A stretch of DNA of 6,457 bases from NCBI GenBank assembly GCA_003557125.1, contig PWPN01000278.1:1-6457 (forward strand). Direction: 5' to 3'. Shown here one piece after another: positions 1-5,355 of this stretch (within the stretch, counting starts at the first letter, position 1; every line of letters starts with the position of its first letter). The notes below the pieces were generated by a model. The model searched no databases. It had not been told where the DNA came from and saw only the letters and a list, made by a program, of their open reading frames with translations. The position numbers were made by a program, and so were the translations under genes. The DNA comes from Phycisphaerae bacterium. GTDB lineage: Bacteria > Planctomycetota > Phycisphaerae > UBA1845 > PWPN01.

Positions 1-2
1 AA

Positions 3-197
3 GAGACCACCGGCCTGCTGGTGGTGGCCAAGACCCTGGAGGCGCAGACCGCGCTGGTGGAGCAGTTGCAGGCGCGCAGCTTTACCCGCGAGCCTTGGTG
101 CGACCTCGTGACGCTCTCATTGGCATCGCGATGTCCGAAGTGGATCAAGCTCCCGAGCCTGGGCCGGTTACAAACGACGGTGGGCCGCCCGCATTGA
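3..197 (+). pseudogene. Fragment of RluA/RluD-family 23S rRNA pseudouridine synthase, truncated or chimeric
   Basis: The frame opening at base 3 reads ETTGLLVVAKTLEAQTALVE and continues to ...RSFTRE at base 92. This is the segment just after the catalytic HRLD motif of RluA/RluD pseudouridine synthases, which modify 23S rRNA uridines. The catalytic Asp itself would lie left of the window. In the family, TRE is followed by Y-E-A-hydrophobic and then a GG-T-x-D-A-P-I-G segment. Here the frame goes to unrelated sequence (PWCDLVTLSL) and stops at 195-197. I could not rescue the homology in another frame beyond a chance-looking ALVR. The residues look beta/gamma-proteobacterial, unlike the rest of the window. 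This is either an assembly or ligation chimera at a contig end, or a truncated remnant. I am confident of the family and unsure of its status. Confidence 0.6.
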
Positions 198-372
198 TCT
201 GCTCTGGCCCGCCTCCCACCTGCACGTTGAACTCGACGTTTTCCAGACCTTGCAAGCTTTCCATGAATTGCGACAACAGTTCTGGATCAAGAGCGCAGCT
301 ACCTGTCATGCAGGTTCCCAGAAGAGCGGTCACCATAAGGAATCGAAACGCCTTTCGACAAAGTAATTTCAT
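145..372 (-). CDS. Small exported hypothetical protein (75 aa), possible lipoprotein
   Basis: I do not recognise a family. The start ATG (372-370) has a strong AAGGAG eight bases upstream, so I prefer it over the in-frame ATG at 468, which would add 32 residues. The product has a basic n-region (residues 2-10, with K2, R6, K7 and R10), a hydrophobic core (11-20, FLMVTALLGT) and cysteines at 21 and 26. T23-G24-S25-C26 is a weak lipobox, and S25-C26-A27 could equally be a signal peptidase I site. The mature part is about 48 residues: a short acidic, probably helical stretch (DPELLSQFMESLQGLENVEF, 29-48) and then a Gly/Pro-rich tail ending GPGSGA. It is probably an envelope or secreted peptide. 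Small secreted proteins with a Cys after the signal and a similar acidic helix occur in planctomycetes, but that comparison is from memory and weak. Confidence 0.6.
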   Translation of the reverse strand: MKLLCRKAFRFLMVTALLGTCMTGSCALDPELLSQFMESLQGLENVEFNVQVGGGPEQINAGGPPSFVTGPGSGA

Positions 373-380
373 CTTTCCGT

Positions 381-386
381 CTCCTT
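381..386 (-). promoter_or_regulatory. Shine-Dalgarno of the 75-aa protein gene
   Basis: The minus strand reads AAGGAG, then eight bases, then ATG at 372. It is the best ribosome-binding site in the window and decides the start of the small protein. A little further upstream in the same leader, 401-416 can fold as GTGCTG-ACGG-CAGCAC (minus strand), a six-pair stem whose role is unknown. Confidence 0.7.
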
Positions 387-455
387 GAAAACGTTGCCAA
401 GTGCTGCCGTCAGCACCACCGCGTGCAAACATACGATAAAAAAAAGGAAAATACA

Positions 456-487
456 TAAAAAATATCACGGCCAGTTATCGGGCCGCG
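456..487 (-). terminator. Probable Rho-independent terminator, minus strand
   Basis: On the minus strand, bases 487-466 form CGCGGCC-CGATAACT-GGCCGTG, a seven-pair stem with one G-U pair and an eight-base loop. It is followed at once by ATATTTTTTATG, a U-rich tract, with a second run of eight T at 445-438. The geometry fits intrinsic termination of transcripts coming from thrC, whose stop lies about 180 bases upstream. It would separate thrC from the small-protein gene. The adjoining AT-rich block (431-465, 30 of 35 bases A or T) stands out from the GC-rich surroundings and may also hold the small gene's promoter, but I could not pick a convincing -35/-10 pair. Confidence 0.5.
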
Positions 488-573
488 TTGCCACTCGCAG
501 AAGGGTTACCAGGCGGAAAAATGACAGGCGTGTCGACGACGCACCCTGCTGATATCCCACCTGGCACCCTGAA

Positions 574-599
574 TGCTACCGGCAGGCCTGCCGGTGGCA
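574..599 (-). terminator. Strong GC-rich hairpin downstream of thrC, no U-tract
   Basis: Bases 578-595 are a perfect 18-base palindrome, ACCGGCAGGCCTGCCGGT. Outer pairs at 574-576 and 597-599, plus a G-U wobble, extend the stem to 11 pairs with a GGCC loop (or 13 if the loop is opened). It lies about 70 bases past the thrC stop. No T-run follows on either strand, so it is not a classical intrinsic terminator. It may instead pause polymerase, protect the 3' end of the mRNA, or be a palindromic repeat. An 11-base direct repeat, GACGCACCCTG, flanks it almost symmetrically at 538-548 and 623-633. Apart from this hairpin and the terminator at 456-487, the roughly 294-base gap between 373 and 666 shows no gene. 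Confidence 0.4.
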
Positions 600-666
600 G
601 TGGAGGCGGAAGGCGCACCCATGACGCACCCTGTCGGTCTATTCATCTATGCGGCGGCGTTTCGTG

Positions 667-2085
667 CTATGCCTCTTCCGGAAGCGTTTCGCCCAGAGCC
701 GCGCAGATCGCGTCGAGGTCGTCGGCCACCTGCTTGGGCGGGTTGGCGCCACGGCCCGTGGGTGGGACGGGCGGCGGCGGTTCGACTGCCTTCATGTCGA
801 TGCCGGTGTGATACTTGACGGTCGCGTCCGGGTCCTTGAGCTCGTGGCCCGTCAGGATGCAGACGACGTCCTCGTCGGGCGAGATGATCTGCTCGGAAAG
901 CAGCTTGCGCAGACCCGCGACGGTAGCTGCACTGGCCGGTTCGCAGCCGAACCCATATTGACCCACAAGCGCCTTGTGTTCGAGGATCTCCTCGTCGGTA
1001 ACCTGTCGAACGAGGCCTTTCATCACGTCCAGCGCGCGGAGGGCCTTGGGCAGGTTGACCGGCCGGGCGATCTCGATGGCTGAGGCGATCGTATGCGGCA
1101 GAATGTGATCGCGGTCCATGTCGCCATAGAGTCGATCGATGCACGACGCGTCGTACCGGCCGCCCTCCCAGCGAAGCTTCTCACCCTCGACGAGCTGATA
1201 GAGCGTATTGGCGCCCGTCGCGTTGATGATGGCCAACCGTGGAATACGCTTGATGAGGCCCAGGTCGAACAGCTCGCGGAAGGCTTTGCCGAACGCACTG
1301 CAATTGCCCAGGTTCCCGCCGGGCACGATGATCCAGTCGGGCACCTCCCAGTCGCGCGCCTCCAGCACGCGGTACATGATGGCCTTCTGCCCTTCGAGCC
1401 GGAAGGGGTTGAGCGAGTTCATCAGATAGATGCCGAGCTTGTCAGCCACCTCGATGACGCGCCGCAGGCACGCATCGAAGTCGCCTTCGATCTGAAGCGT
1501 CAGCGCGCCGTAGTCGAGCGCCTGCGAGAGCTTGCCGTACGCGATCTTGCCCGATCCGATGAAGACGATCCCCTGCATCGGCGGGTCGGACTTGTGAGCG
1601 AACATGGCCACCGACGCCGACGTGTTGCCCGTACTCGCACAGGCGACGCGCTGTCGGCCCAGGCGATGCGCGAGGCTGAACGCAGCCGTCATGCCGTTGT
1701 CCTTGAAGCTCCCGGAGGGGTTCAGCCCTTCATACTGGAGGAACAGTCGGCCCGGCTTCATGCCGAGCTGACGCGCGAGAGCGTTGTTCTGTTCGAGCAG
1801 CGTGCGCCCCTCGCCGATCGTCACGATCGAATCCGCCGGCACGAACGGCATGAGCTCGCGGAACCGCCAGACCCCGGAAAAATCGAGTCCGCCCTCGGCC
1901 TTGAGCCCGCGCGTCCCCCAGCGGTGCTCGAAAAACGACAACGACGTCGGAACGGCCAGGCGGTCCCAGTCGTAGGCCACGTCCAGCAGCGCATTGCATT
2001 GCTTGCAACGGAACACGACCTCGTCGAGGCTGTAGGTGGCACGGCAGTCCGGGTTGATGCAGATCTGAAAGGCTTTTTCATTCAT
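667..2085 (-). CDS. thrC: Threonine synthase
   Basis: It converts O-phospho-L-homoserine to L-threonine and phosphate, the last step of threonine synthesis; it is a cytosolic PLP enzyme. From ATG 2085 the product has 472 residues. A zinc-ribbon-like N-terminus has C9-x4-C14-x12-C27-x2-C30. The PLP-binding motif N122-P-S-G-S-F-K-D-N-G places the Schiff-base lysine at K128. GNTSAS (153-158), the glycine loop PGGNLGN (255-261) and TGHELKDP (412-419) match fold-type II threonine synthases. A Pro-rich linker (PPPPVPP, 436-442) and a roughly 30-residue charged tail follow the catalytic domain and look like an add-on. The frame stays open 44 residues further upstream, but that part is low-complexity, Arg/Cys-rich and unlike the family, so I chose the start just before NEKAFQIC. 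There is no clear Shine-Dalgarno. The rhomboid gene lies upstream on the same strand across a 221-base repeat-rich spacer, so co-transcription is possible but unproven. Confidence 0.93.
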   Translation of the reverse strand: MNEKAFQICINPDCRATYSLDEVVFRCKQCNALLDVAYDWDRLAVPTSLSFFEHRWGTRGLKAEGGLDFSGVWRFRELMPFVPADSIVTIGEGRTLLEQNNALARQLGMKPGRLFLQYEGLNPSGSFKDNGMTAAFSLAHRLGRQRVACASTGNTSASVAMFAHKSDPPMQGIVFIGSGKIAYGKLSQALDYGALTLQIEGDFDACLRRVIEVADKLGIYLMNSLNPFRLEGQKAIMYRVLEARDWEVPDWIIVPGGNLGNCSAFGKAFRELFDLGLIKRIPRLAIINATGANTLYQLVEGEKLRWEGGRYDASCIDRLYGDMDRDHILPHTIASAIEIARPVNLPKALRALDVMKGLVRQVTDEEILEHKALVGQYGFGCEPASAATVAGLRKLLSEQIISPDEDVVCILTGHELKDPDATVKYHTGIDMKAVEPPPPVPPTGRGANPPKQVADDLDAICAALGETLPEEA

Positions 2086-2151
2086 GCAGCATTGTCCATT
2101 CCGGTTACAAGGAGGTTTATCGCCAGGGCGGCTGCGACGATCCGCGCCGCA

Positions 2152-2178
2152 ACCGACACCCTTCGAAGGGTGTGCGGT
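2152..2178. repeat. Perfect 18-base palindrome in an extended hairpin
   Basis: Bases 2156-2173 read ACACCCTTCGAAGGGTGT, a perfect palindrome centred on TTCGAA. ACCG at 2152-2155 and CGGT at 2175-2178 extend the stem to about 13 pairs if G2174 is bulged out. It lies between thrC and the rhomboid gene, about 70 bases upstream of the thrC start on the minus strand. There is no T-tract on either side. It could be an operator-like site for a dimeric regulator, an mRNA-processing hairpin, or part of the neighbouring repeat cluster. The sequence does not decide between these. Confidence 0.5.
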
Positions 2179-2179
2179 A

Positions 2180-2228
2180 AACTCATTCCCGAGCCGCGCA
2201 AAGCGTCGGCAACTCATTCCGAGCCGCG
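2180..2228 (+). repeat. Pair of short direct repeats, AACTCATTCC(C)GAGCCGCG
   Basis: AACTCATTCCCGAGCCGCG at 2180-2198 recurs at 2211-2228 with one C fewer. The second copy runs into the left arm of the inverted repeat at 2218-2289. The first copy stops after GAGCCGCG and continues into unrelated sequence. The simplest reading is a partial or decayed copy of the element's left end, or a flanking duplication from its insertion. Confidence 0.6.
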
Positions 2229-2289
2229 ACCGTGAGGGAGCGGTTTTTGTGCATCGTCGAACACCGCTTCCTCACGGGTGCGGCTCGGA
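2218..2289. repeat. REP-like inverted repeat, two 27-base arms
   Basis: The left arm (2218-2244) and right arm (2263-2289) are reverse complements over 27 bases with three mismatches, separated by an 18-base loop (2245-2262). The core is GAGCCGCGACCGTGAGGGAG. The element starts 18 bases past the rhomboid stop, so it would form a large hairpin at the 3' end of the Nudix-rhomboid message. It lacks a U-tract. The size and the extragenic position fit REP/BIME-type palindromes. One plus-strand frame through it reads SRDREGA, a string I recall from spurious hypothetical proteins in planctomycetes and other phyla. That recollection suggests a dispersed family but is not verified here. Confidence 0.65.
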
Positions 2290-2306
2290 TGCCTGCCGGC
2301 GTCCCC

Positions 2307-3215
2307 TTACAGCCGATCGGTCCGTCCGACGCGGCTTTCCTGTTGTTTCTGACGCTGGGTGGCACGGGTCAGGAGTTTTTTTTCCGACCGGGACAGGCTC
2401 TGGATACCCTTTTCGCGGATCTTGGCCAGGATACGATCGACGGCGGCCTCCTCCTCGGCGAGTTTCCGTTGCTTGCGCTCCCAGGCCCCCGTACGGTACT
2501 TGCTCGTCAGCCGCGCGCCCAGACCCGGTCCTTCGATTTCCGAGCGGCTCCCTTTGCCGGGAAACACGCTCCATACCTTCAGGACCACCAGGCCCGTCAC
2601 GGCACCGGCCACATGCGCGACTTGCCCGCCCGGATTGGCCATCCGTCCCGGCGAGATGACTTCGAGCAGCAGCATTCCGATCATGATCATCCCGAAAACC
2701 CGGATCGGCATCGGGATGATGAAAAGAATCACCTGGATGTGCGGGAAAAATATCATCGCAGCCAGCAGAAGCCCATAACCGGAGCCGCTGGCCCCCACCA
2801 ACGGCAAGGTGCGGAAATCCGGCTGGAGCCACGCCAGAACGAGGTACGCCAGACCGGCCATCACCCCGCAGATGAAATAGAACTGAAGAAACCGGCTCTG
2901 GCCGAAGTGTCGCTCGAACTCCGACCCGCAAACGTAGATCAGCAGCATGTTGATCAGCAGGTGGAATACGCCGCCGTGCATGAACATGTAGCTGACGGGC
3001 TGCCAGAGCATGAGCGACTCGATCCCGACCATGCTCAGGCCGAAGACGCGCAGGGACGTGTCCCCCGCGAAATTGCGCGACAGGACATCGAGAAAAAAGA
3101 TCGCGACATTGGCGATGATGATCGCCAGGACGGCCGACGAAGGCCTGCGGAACTGGACCTGCATCCGCATCGGAGATTCGGGTTCGCTTGCATAGGGCCG
3201 ATCGCGCCAGCTCAT
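2307..3215 (-). CDS. Rhomboid-family intramembrane serine protease
   Basis: It is predicted to cleave transmembrane substrates within the membrane, using a Ser-His dyad; the substrate is unknown. The product has 302 residues. The first membrane segment is about 27-45. WQPVSYMFMHGG with H80, H85 and N89 matches the rhomboid segment that supplies oxyanion-hole residues. GASG (141-144) gives catalytic S143, and AHVAG (200-204) gives catalytic H201. About six hydrophobic segments end near residue 216. A highly charged cytosolic tail follows (about 240-302), with VDRILAKIREKGIQSLSRSE (259-278), a helical motif I know from the C-termini of rhomboids in Bacteroidota and Planctomycetota (DUF6576-like). 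The start ATG overlaps the Nudix stop as ATGA, so the two are probably translationally coupled in one operon. GASGSG carries Ser where Ala is usual after GASG; this should not abolish activity. Confidence 0.88.
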   Translation of the reverse strand: MSWRDRPYASEPESPMRMQVQFRRPSSAVLAIIIANVAIFFLDVLSRNFAGDTSLRVFGLSMVGIESLMLWQPVSYMFMHGGVFHLLINMLLIYVCGSEFERHFGQSRFLQFYFICGVMAGLAYLVLAWLQPDFRTLPLVGASGSGYGLLLAAMIFFPHIQVILFIIPMPIRVFGMIMIGMLLLEVISPGRMANPGGQVAHVAGAVTGLVVLKVWSVFPGKGSRSEIEGPGLGARLTSKYRTGAWERKQRKLAEEEAAVDRILAKIREKGIQSLSRSEKKLLTRATQRQKQQESRVGRTDRL

Positions 3216-3730
3216 AGCGACATCACCTTCCCGTAATGATAGACATGCAACGCAGCGATGCTCTTGCCGTCGACGATTCGGCCGTCGAGCGTCGCGGCCA
3301 GGGCGCCGGACAGGGGCATCGTCTCGACGCGGATCTGCTCCGTCGCGTCGAGCCGCTGTTCCGTCCGCGACAAGCCCGTGGCCACGAAAGCATGCATCCG
3401 TTCATCCGTAAACCCCGGCGAAGTATAGAACCGCGCCAGCGGCACGATCCGTTCCGCCCGGTATCCGGTCTCCTCTTCAAGCTCGCGAGCCGCACAGGCG
3501 ATGGGCTCTTCCCCGGCTTCCAGCGTGCCTGCCGGCAATTCGAGCAGCTCGCAGCCTACAGCGAAACGGTAATTGCGGATCAGGACGACCGTCCCGTCTT
3601 CGGCGAGCGGCAGGATCACCACCGCTCCCGGATGGACCACCAGCTCACGATGGACGACCCCGGCCGTCGGATGCGAATACGCGCGTCGTTGGACGGAAAA
3701 TCGGCCCGTAGTCAACAGGGTGTCGTTCAT
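3212..3730 (-). CDS. Nudix hydrolase, ADP-ribose pyrophosphatase type
   Basis: It probably hydrolyses ADP-ribose or a related nucleoside diphosphate sugar to AMP and a sugar phosphate, in the cytosol with Mg2+. The product has 172 residues, a normal length for the family. The full Nudix box GX5EX7REUXEEXGU is intact: G68, E74, R82, E83, E86, E87, G89 and Y90. The following SPGFTDE (104-110) is typical of ADP-ribose pyrophosphatases and helps separate them from MutT-like enzymes. The N-terminal part (VVHRELVVHPGAVVILPL, 25-42) is the usual dimerisation and substrate strand region. The stop TGA shares bases with the rhomboid ATG. Upstream are a TATAAT at 3769-3764 and an AGGAG at 3751-3747. That SD lies 16 bases from ATG 3730, longer than ideal, but no better in-frame start is visible. 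Exact substrate preference cannot be read from sequence. Confidence 0.88.
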   Translation of the reverse strand: MNDTLLTTGRFSVQRRAYSHPTAGVVHRELVVHPGAVVILPLAEDGTVVLIRNYRFAVGCELLELPAGTLEAGEEPIACAARELEEETGYRAERIVPLARFYTSPGFTDERMHAFVATGLSRTEQRLDATEQIRVETMPLSGALAATLDGRIVDGKSIAALHVYHYGKVMSL

Positions 3731-3746
3731 GGCAGAGTTCGCCGGT

Positions 3747-3769
3747 CTCCTGTACAGCCGAGCATTATA
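3747..3769 (-). promoter_or_regulatory. Promoter -10 (TATAAT) and AGGAG for the Nudix-rhomboid operon
   Basis: The minus strand reads a perfect TATAAT at 3769-3764 and AGGAG at 3751-3747 ahead of ATG 3730. Transcription would begin near 3757, giving a leader of about 27 bases. No TTGACA-like -35 lies at 16-18 bases; the closest, TTGACG, is 34 bases away. The -10 is therefore well supported and the promoter as a whole only moderately. Confidence 0.5.
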
Positions 3770-3964
3770 GTCTCTTTTCTCACGCGCCCTCCAGCCGAAC
3801 GCCCGTCAACGGAGTCACCCACCAAAGCCGGTGAATGGCTCATCGGCCTGAGCAGCCCCCTTCTTGCCGTTGGTCTCCTGAAAGCAGGATGGCTTCGAAT
3901 CATTTACGGACGCGCTGTAACCTCCACGCTGCCATTTTGACGCGCTTATCGGGCGCTGCCGGGC

Positions 3965-3993
3965 TTGTTGGCTCGGCATATCCATTCTATAGT
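3965..3993 (+). promoter_or_regulatory. Candidate promoter for dxr-rseP
   Basis: TTGTTG (3965-3970) and TATAGT (3988-3993) are spaced by exactly 17 bases. The -10 matches consensus at five of six positions, while the -35 matches only in TTG. Transcription would start near 4000, leaving a leader of about 200 bases before dxr. Spacing and orientation are right, but such a pair can occur by chance. Confidence 0.3.
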
Positions 3994-4203
3994 ACCGGGA
4001 ACGTGCAAAAAGCGATGCCGTCTCAGGGCGACACACCGACCTTCCCGGCCGATGGGGCTCACGGCGGACACGCCCCCGCACGACTCGCGCGATTCCTGGA
4101 CAACACCGGGGGTCTGGGCATCGTACTCAACTTGTATGCTAGTATGTATCCAGGCGGCCTGCACCGCCCAGGGGCAGAAATTACAGACAGACGATCACCA
4201 ACT

Positions 4204-5355
4204 GTGACCAGACGCATCACCATCCTCGGTTCGACCGGATCGATCGGTCAGAGCACCGTCCAGGTAGTCGACTCCCTGGGGTCGGATTATCGGGTCGTCG
4301 GCCTCTCCGGCAATCGCCGTTGGAGCGAGCTGCTCGACCAGTGCCGCCTGCTGCGACCTGCGGCAGCCGCTGTGGCTGACGATGCGAGCGCCGCAGCCAT
4401 GCGCCCGCAACTCAACGGCCAGATGGATCTGCTGACCGGTCCCGAAGGGCTCGTCGAGATCGCGTCCCGGCCCGAAAGCGACTTCGTGGTCGCTGCCATC
4501 GTCGGAGCGGCGGGCCTTCGTCCGACACTCGCTGCCGTCGAGGCAGGCAAGGACGTCGGATTGGCCAACAAAGAGGCGCTGGTCATCGCCGGATCGCTGC
4601 TGATGCCCCTGGCCAAGCGCAAAAACGTGCGCATCCTGCCGATCGACAGCGAGCACTCGGCCGTCTTTCAGGCGATGGCGTCCGGCCGATCCGGCGAGAT
4701 CCACAAAATCTATCTTACCGCCAGCGGTGGGCCGTTCCGGACCTGGTCGGCCGATCGGATCGCCCAGGCCACCCCGGAAGACGCACTCCGGCACCCCACG
4801 TGGGACATGGGGCCGAAAATCACGATCGACTCGGCCACCATGATGAACAAAGCGCTCGAAATCATCGAAGCATGCTGGCTTTTCGACCTGCCGCCCGACG
4901 CCATCGAAGTGCTCATCCACCCCGAGTCGGTCATCCACTCGATGGTCGAGTTCTGCGACGGTTCGGTCATCGCGCAGCTCGGCACGCCGGACATGAAGAC
5001 GCCCATCCAGTACGCGCTGACCTATCCCCACCGGGCGACCGGCTGCGCGGAACGACTCGATTTTCACGCATTGCGGAAGCTCCACTTCGAGCCTCCGGAC
5101 ATGGACCGATTTCCCGCCCTGCGACTGGGGTACGAGGTCGCACGGGCCAAGGGCACAGCCGGCGCCGTCCTGAACGCCGCCAACGAACAAGCTGTCGCCG
5201 CTTTCCTGGAGGGGCACATTCCCTTCGGACGAATCGTAGAATTAACGGAACGCGTTCTGGATGATCACGTCGTGGATACGAACCCGACGCTGGAAACGCT
5301 ACTGACGGCCGACGCATGGGCCCGTCAAGAGGTGAATCGATGCTTGAATGTTTGA
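4204..5355 (+). CDS. dxr: 1-deoxy-D-xylulose 5-phosphate reductoisomerase
   Basis: It converts DXP to 2-C-methyl-D-erythritol 4-phosphate with NADPH, the first committed step of the MEP isoprenoid pathway. From GTG 4204 the product has 383 residues. GSTGSIGQST (9-18) is the NADPH-binding loop; NKEAL (122-126), PIDSEH (146-151, metal ligands D148 and E150), ASGGPFR (173-179), HPTWDMG (197-203) and MNKALEIIEA (214-223, metal ligand E219) are all intact. They correspond to E. coli D150, E152 and E231. The C-terminal helical domain with NAANEQAV (324-331) is complete. I chose GTG because the family normally begins a few residues before ITILGSTGSIG. The in-frame ATG at 4144 would add 20 unmatched residues, and neither start has a clear Shine-Dalgarno. 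The 3' end overlaps rseP by 16 bases. The intervening uppS-cdsA genes of the E. coli order are absent. Confidence 0.95.
   Translation: MTRRITILGSTGSIGQSTVQVVDSLGSDYRVVGLSGNRRWSELLDQCRLLRPAAAAVADDASAAAMRPQLNGQMDLLTGPEGLVEIASRPESDFVVAAIVGAAGLRPTLAAVEAGKDVGLANKEALVIAGSLLMPLAKRKNVRILPIDSEHSAVFQAMASGRSGEIHKIYLTASGGPFRTWSADRIAQATPEDALRHPTWDMGPKITIDSATMMNKALEIIEACWLFDLPPDAIEVLIHPESVIHSMVEFCDGSVIAQLGTPDMKTPIQYALTYPHRATGCAERLDFHALRKLHFEPPDMDRFPALRLGYEVARAKGTAGAVLNAANEQAVAAFLEGHIPFGRIVELTERVLDDHVVDTNPTLETLLTADAWARQEVNRCLNV
5329..5334 (+). promoter_or_regulatory. Shine-Dalgarno of rseP, inside dxr
   Basis: GAGGTG lies within the last codons of dxr, five bases before the ATG at 5340. It selects this start over the in-frame ATG at 5433, which has no such site, and it implies that rseP is translated from the dxr message. 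Confidence 0.6.

Larger units (their letters stand above)
3731..4203. other. Divergent intergenic region between the Nudix gene and dxr
   Basis: These 473 bases separate divergent genes. The dxr frame is open from 3835, but nothing upstream of 4204 resembles the family, and small frames on both strands lack start signals and recognisable content. Visible structure: the Nudix -10 box, a candidate dxr promoter at 3965-3993, a small hairpin TCCTG-AAAG-CAGGA (3876-3889), and GGCGG-CCTGCA-CCGCC (4153-4168). A second -10-like site, TGCTAGTAT, lies at 4137-4145. If it is used, it would put the transcript start past ATG 4144 and favour GTG 4204 for dxr. I see no RNA gene or coding remnant. Confidence 0.5.

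Noticed and set aside
93..144. Possible start of another minus-strand gene (ATG with Arg-rich codons) behind the small protein
   Set aside because: At most about 12 codons remain before the suspected chimeric join, too little to support a call.
95..388. 97-codon plus-strand frame over the small exported protein gene
   Set aside because: GTG start without Shine-Dalgarno, and Pro/Ser-rich mirror sequence. The minus-strand frame has a signal peptide and a strong SD.
2109..2115. AAGGAGG on the plus strand
   Set aside because: Perfect SD-like string, but no ATG, GTG or TTG follows at usable distance and no plausible plus-strand gene begins there.
1093..2235. 380-codon plus-strand frame antisense to thrC
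   Set aside because: It mirrors strongly supported thrC codons, has Arg/Ala/Glu-biased low-information content and no ribosome-binding site.
2232..3236. 334-codon plus-strand frame opposite the rhomboid gene
   Set aside because: Shadow frame rich in His/Asp/Gln/Arg. It begins inside the inverted repeat, and the rhomboid catalytic motifs lie on the other strand.
3815..4164. Small minus-strand frames in the Nudix-dxr intergenic region
   Set aside because: No SD, no hydrophobic or conserved pattern, Arg/Ser/Gln-rich composition.
4195..5217. 340-codon minus-strand frame opposite dxr
   Set aside because: Shadow of dxr, with no motif and no start signal.
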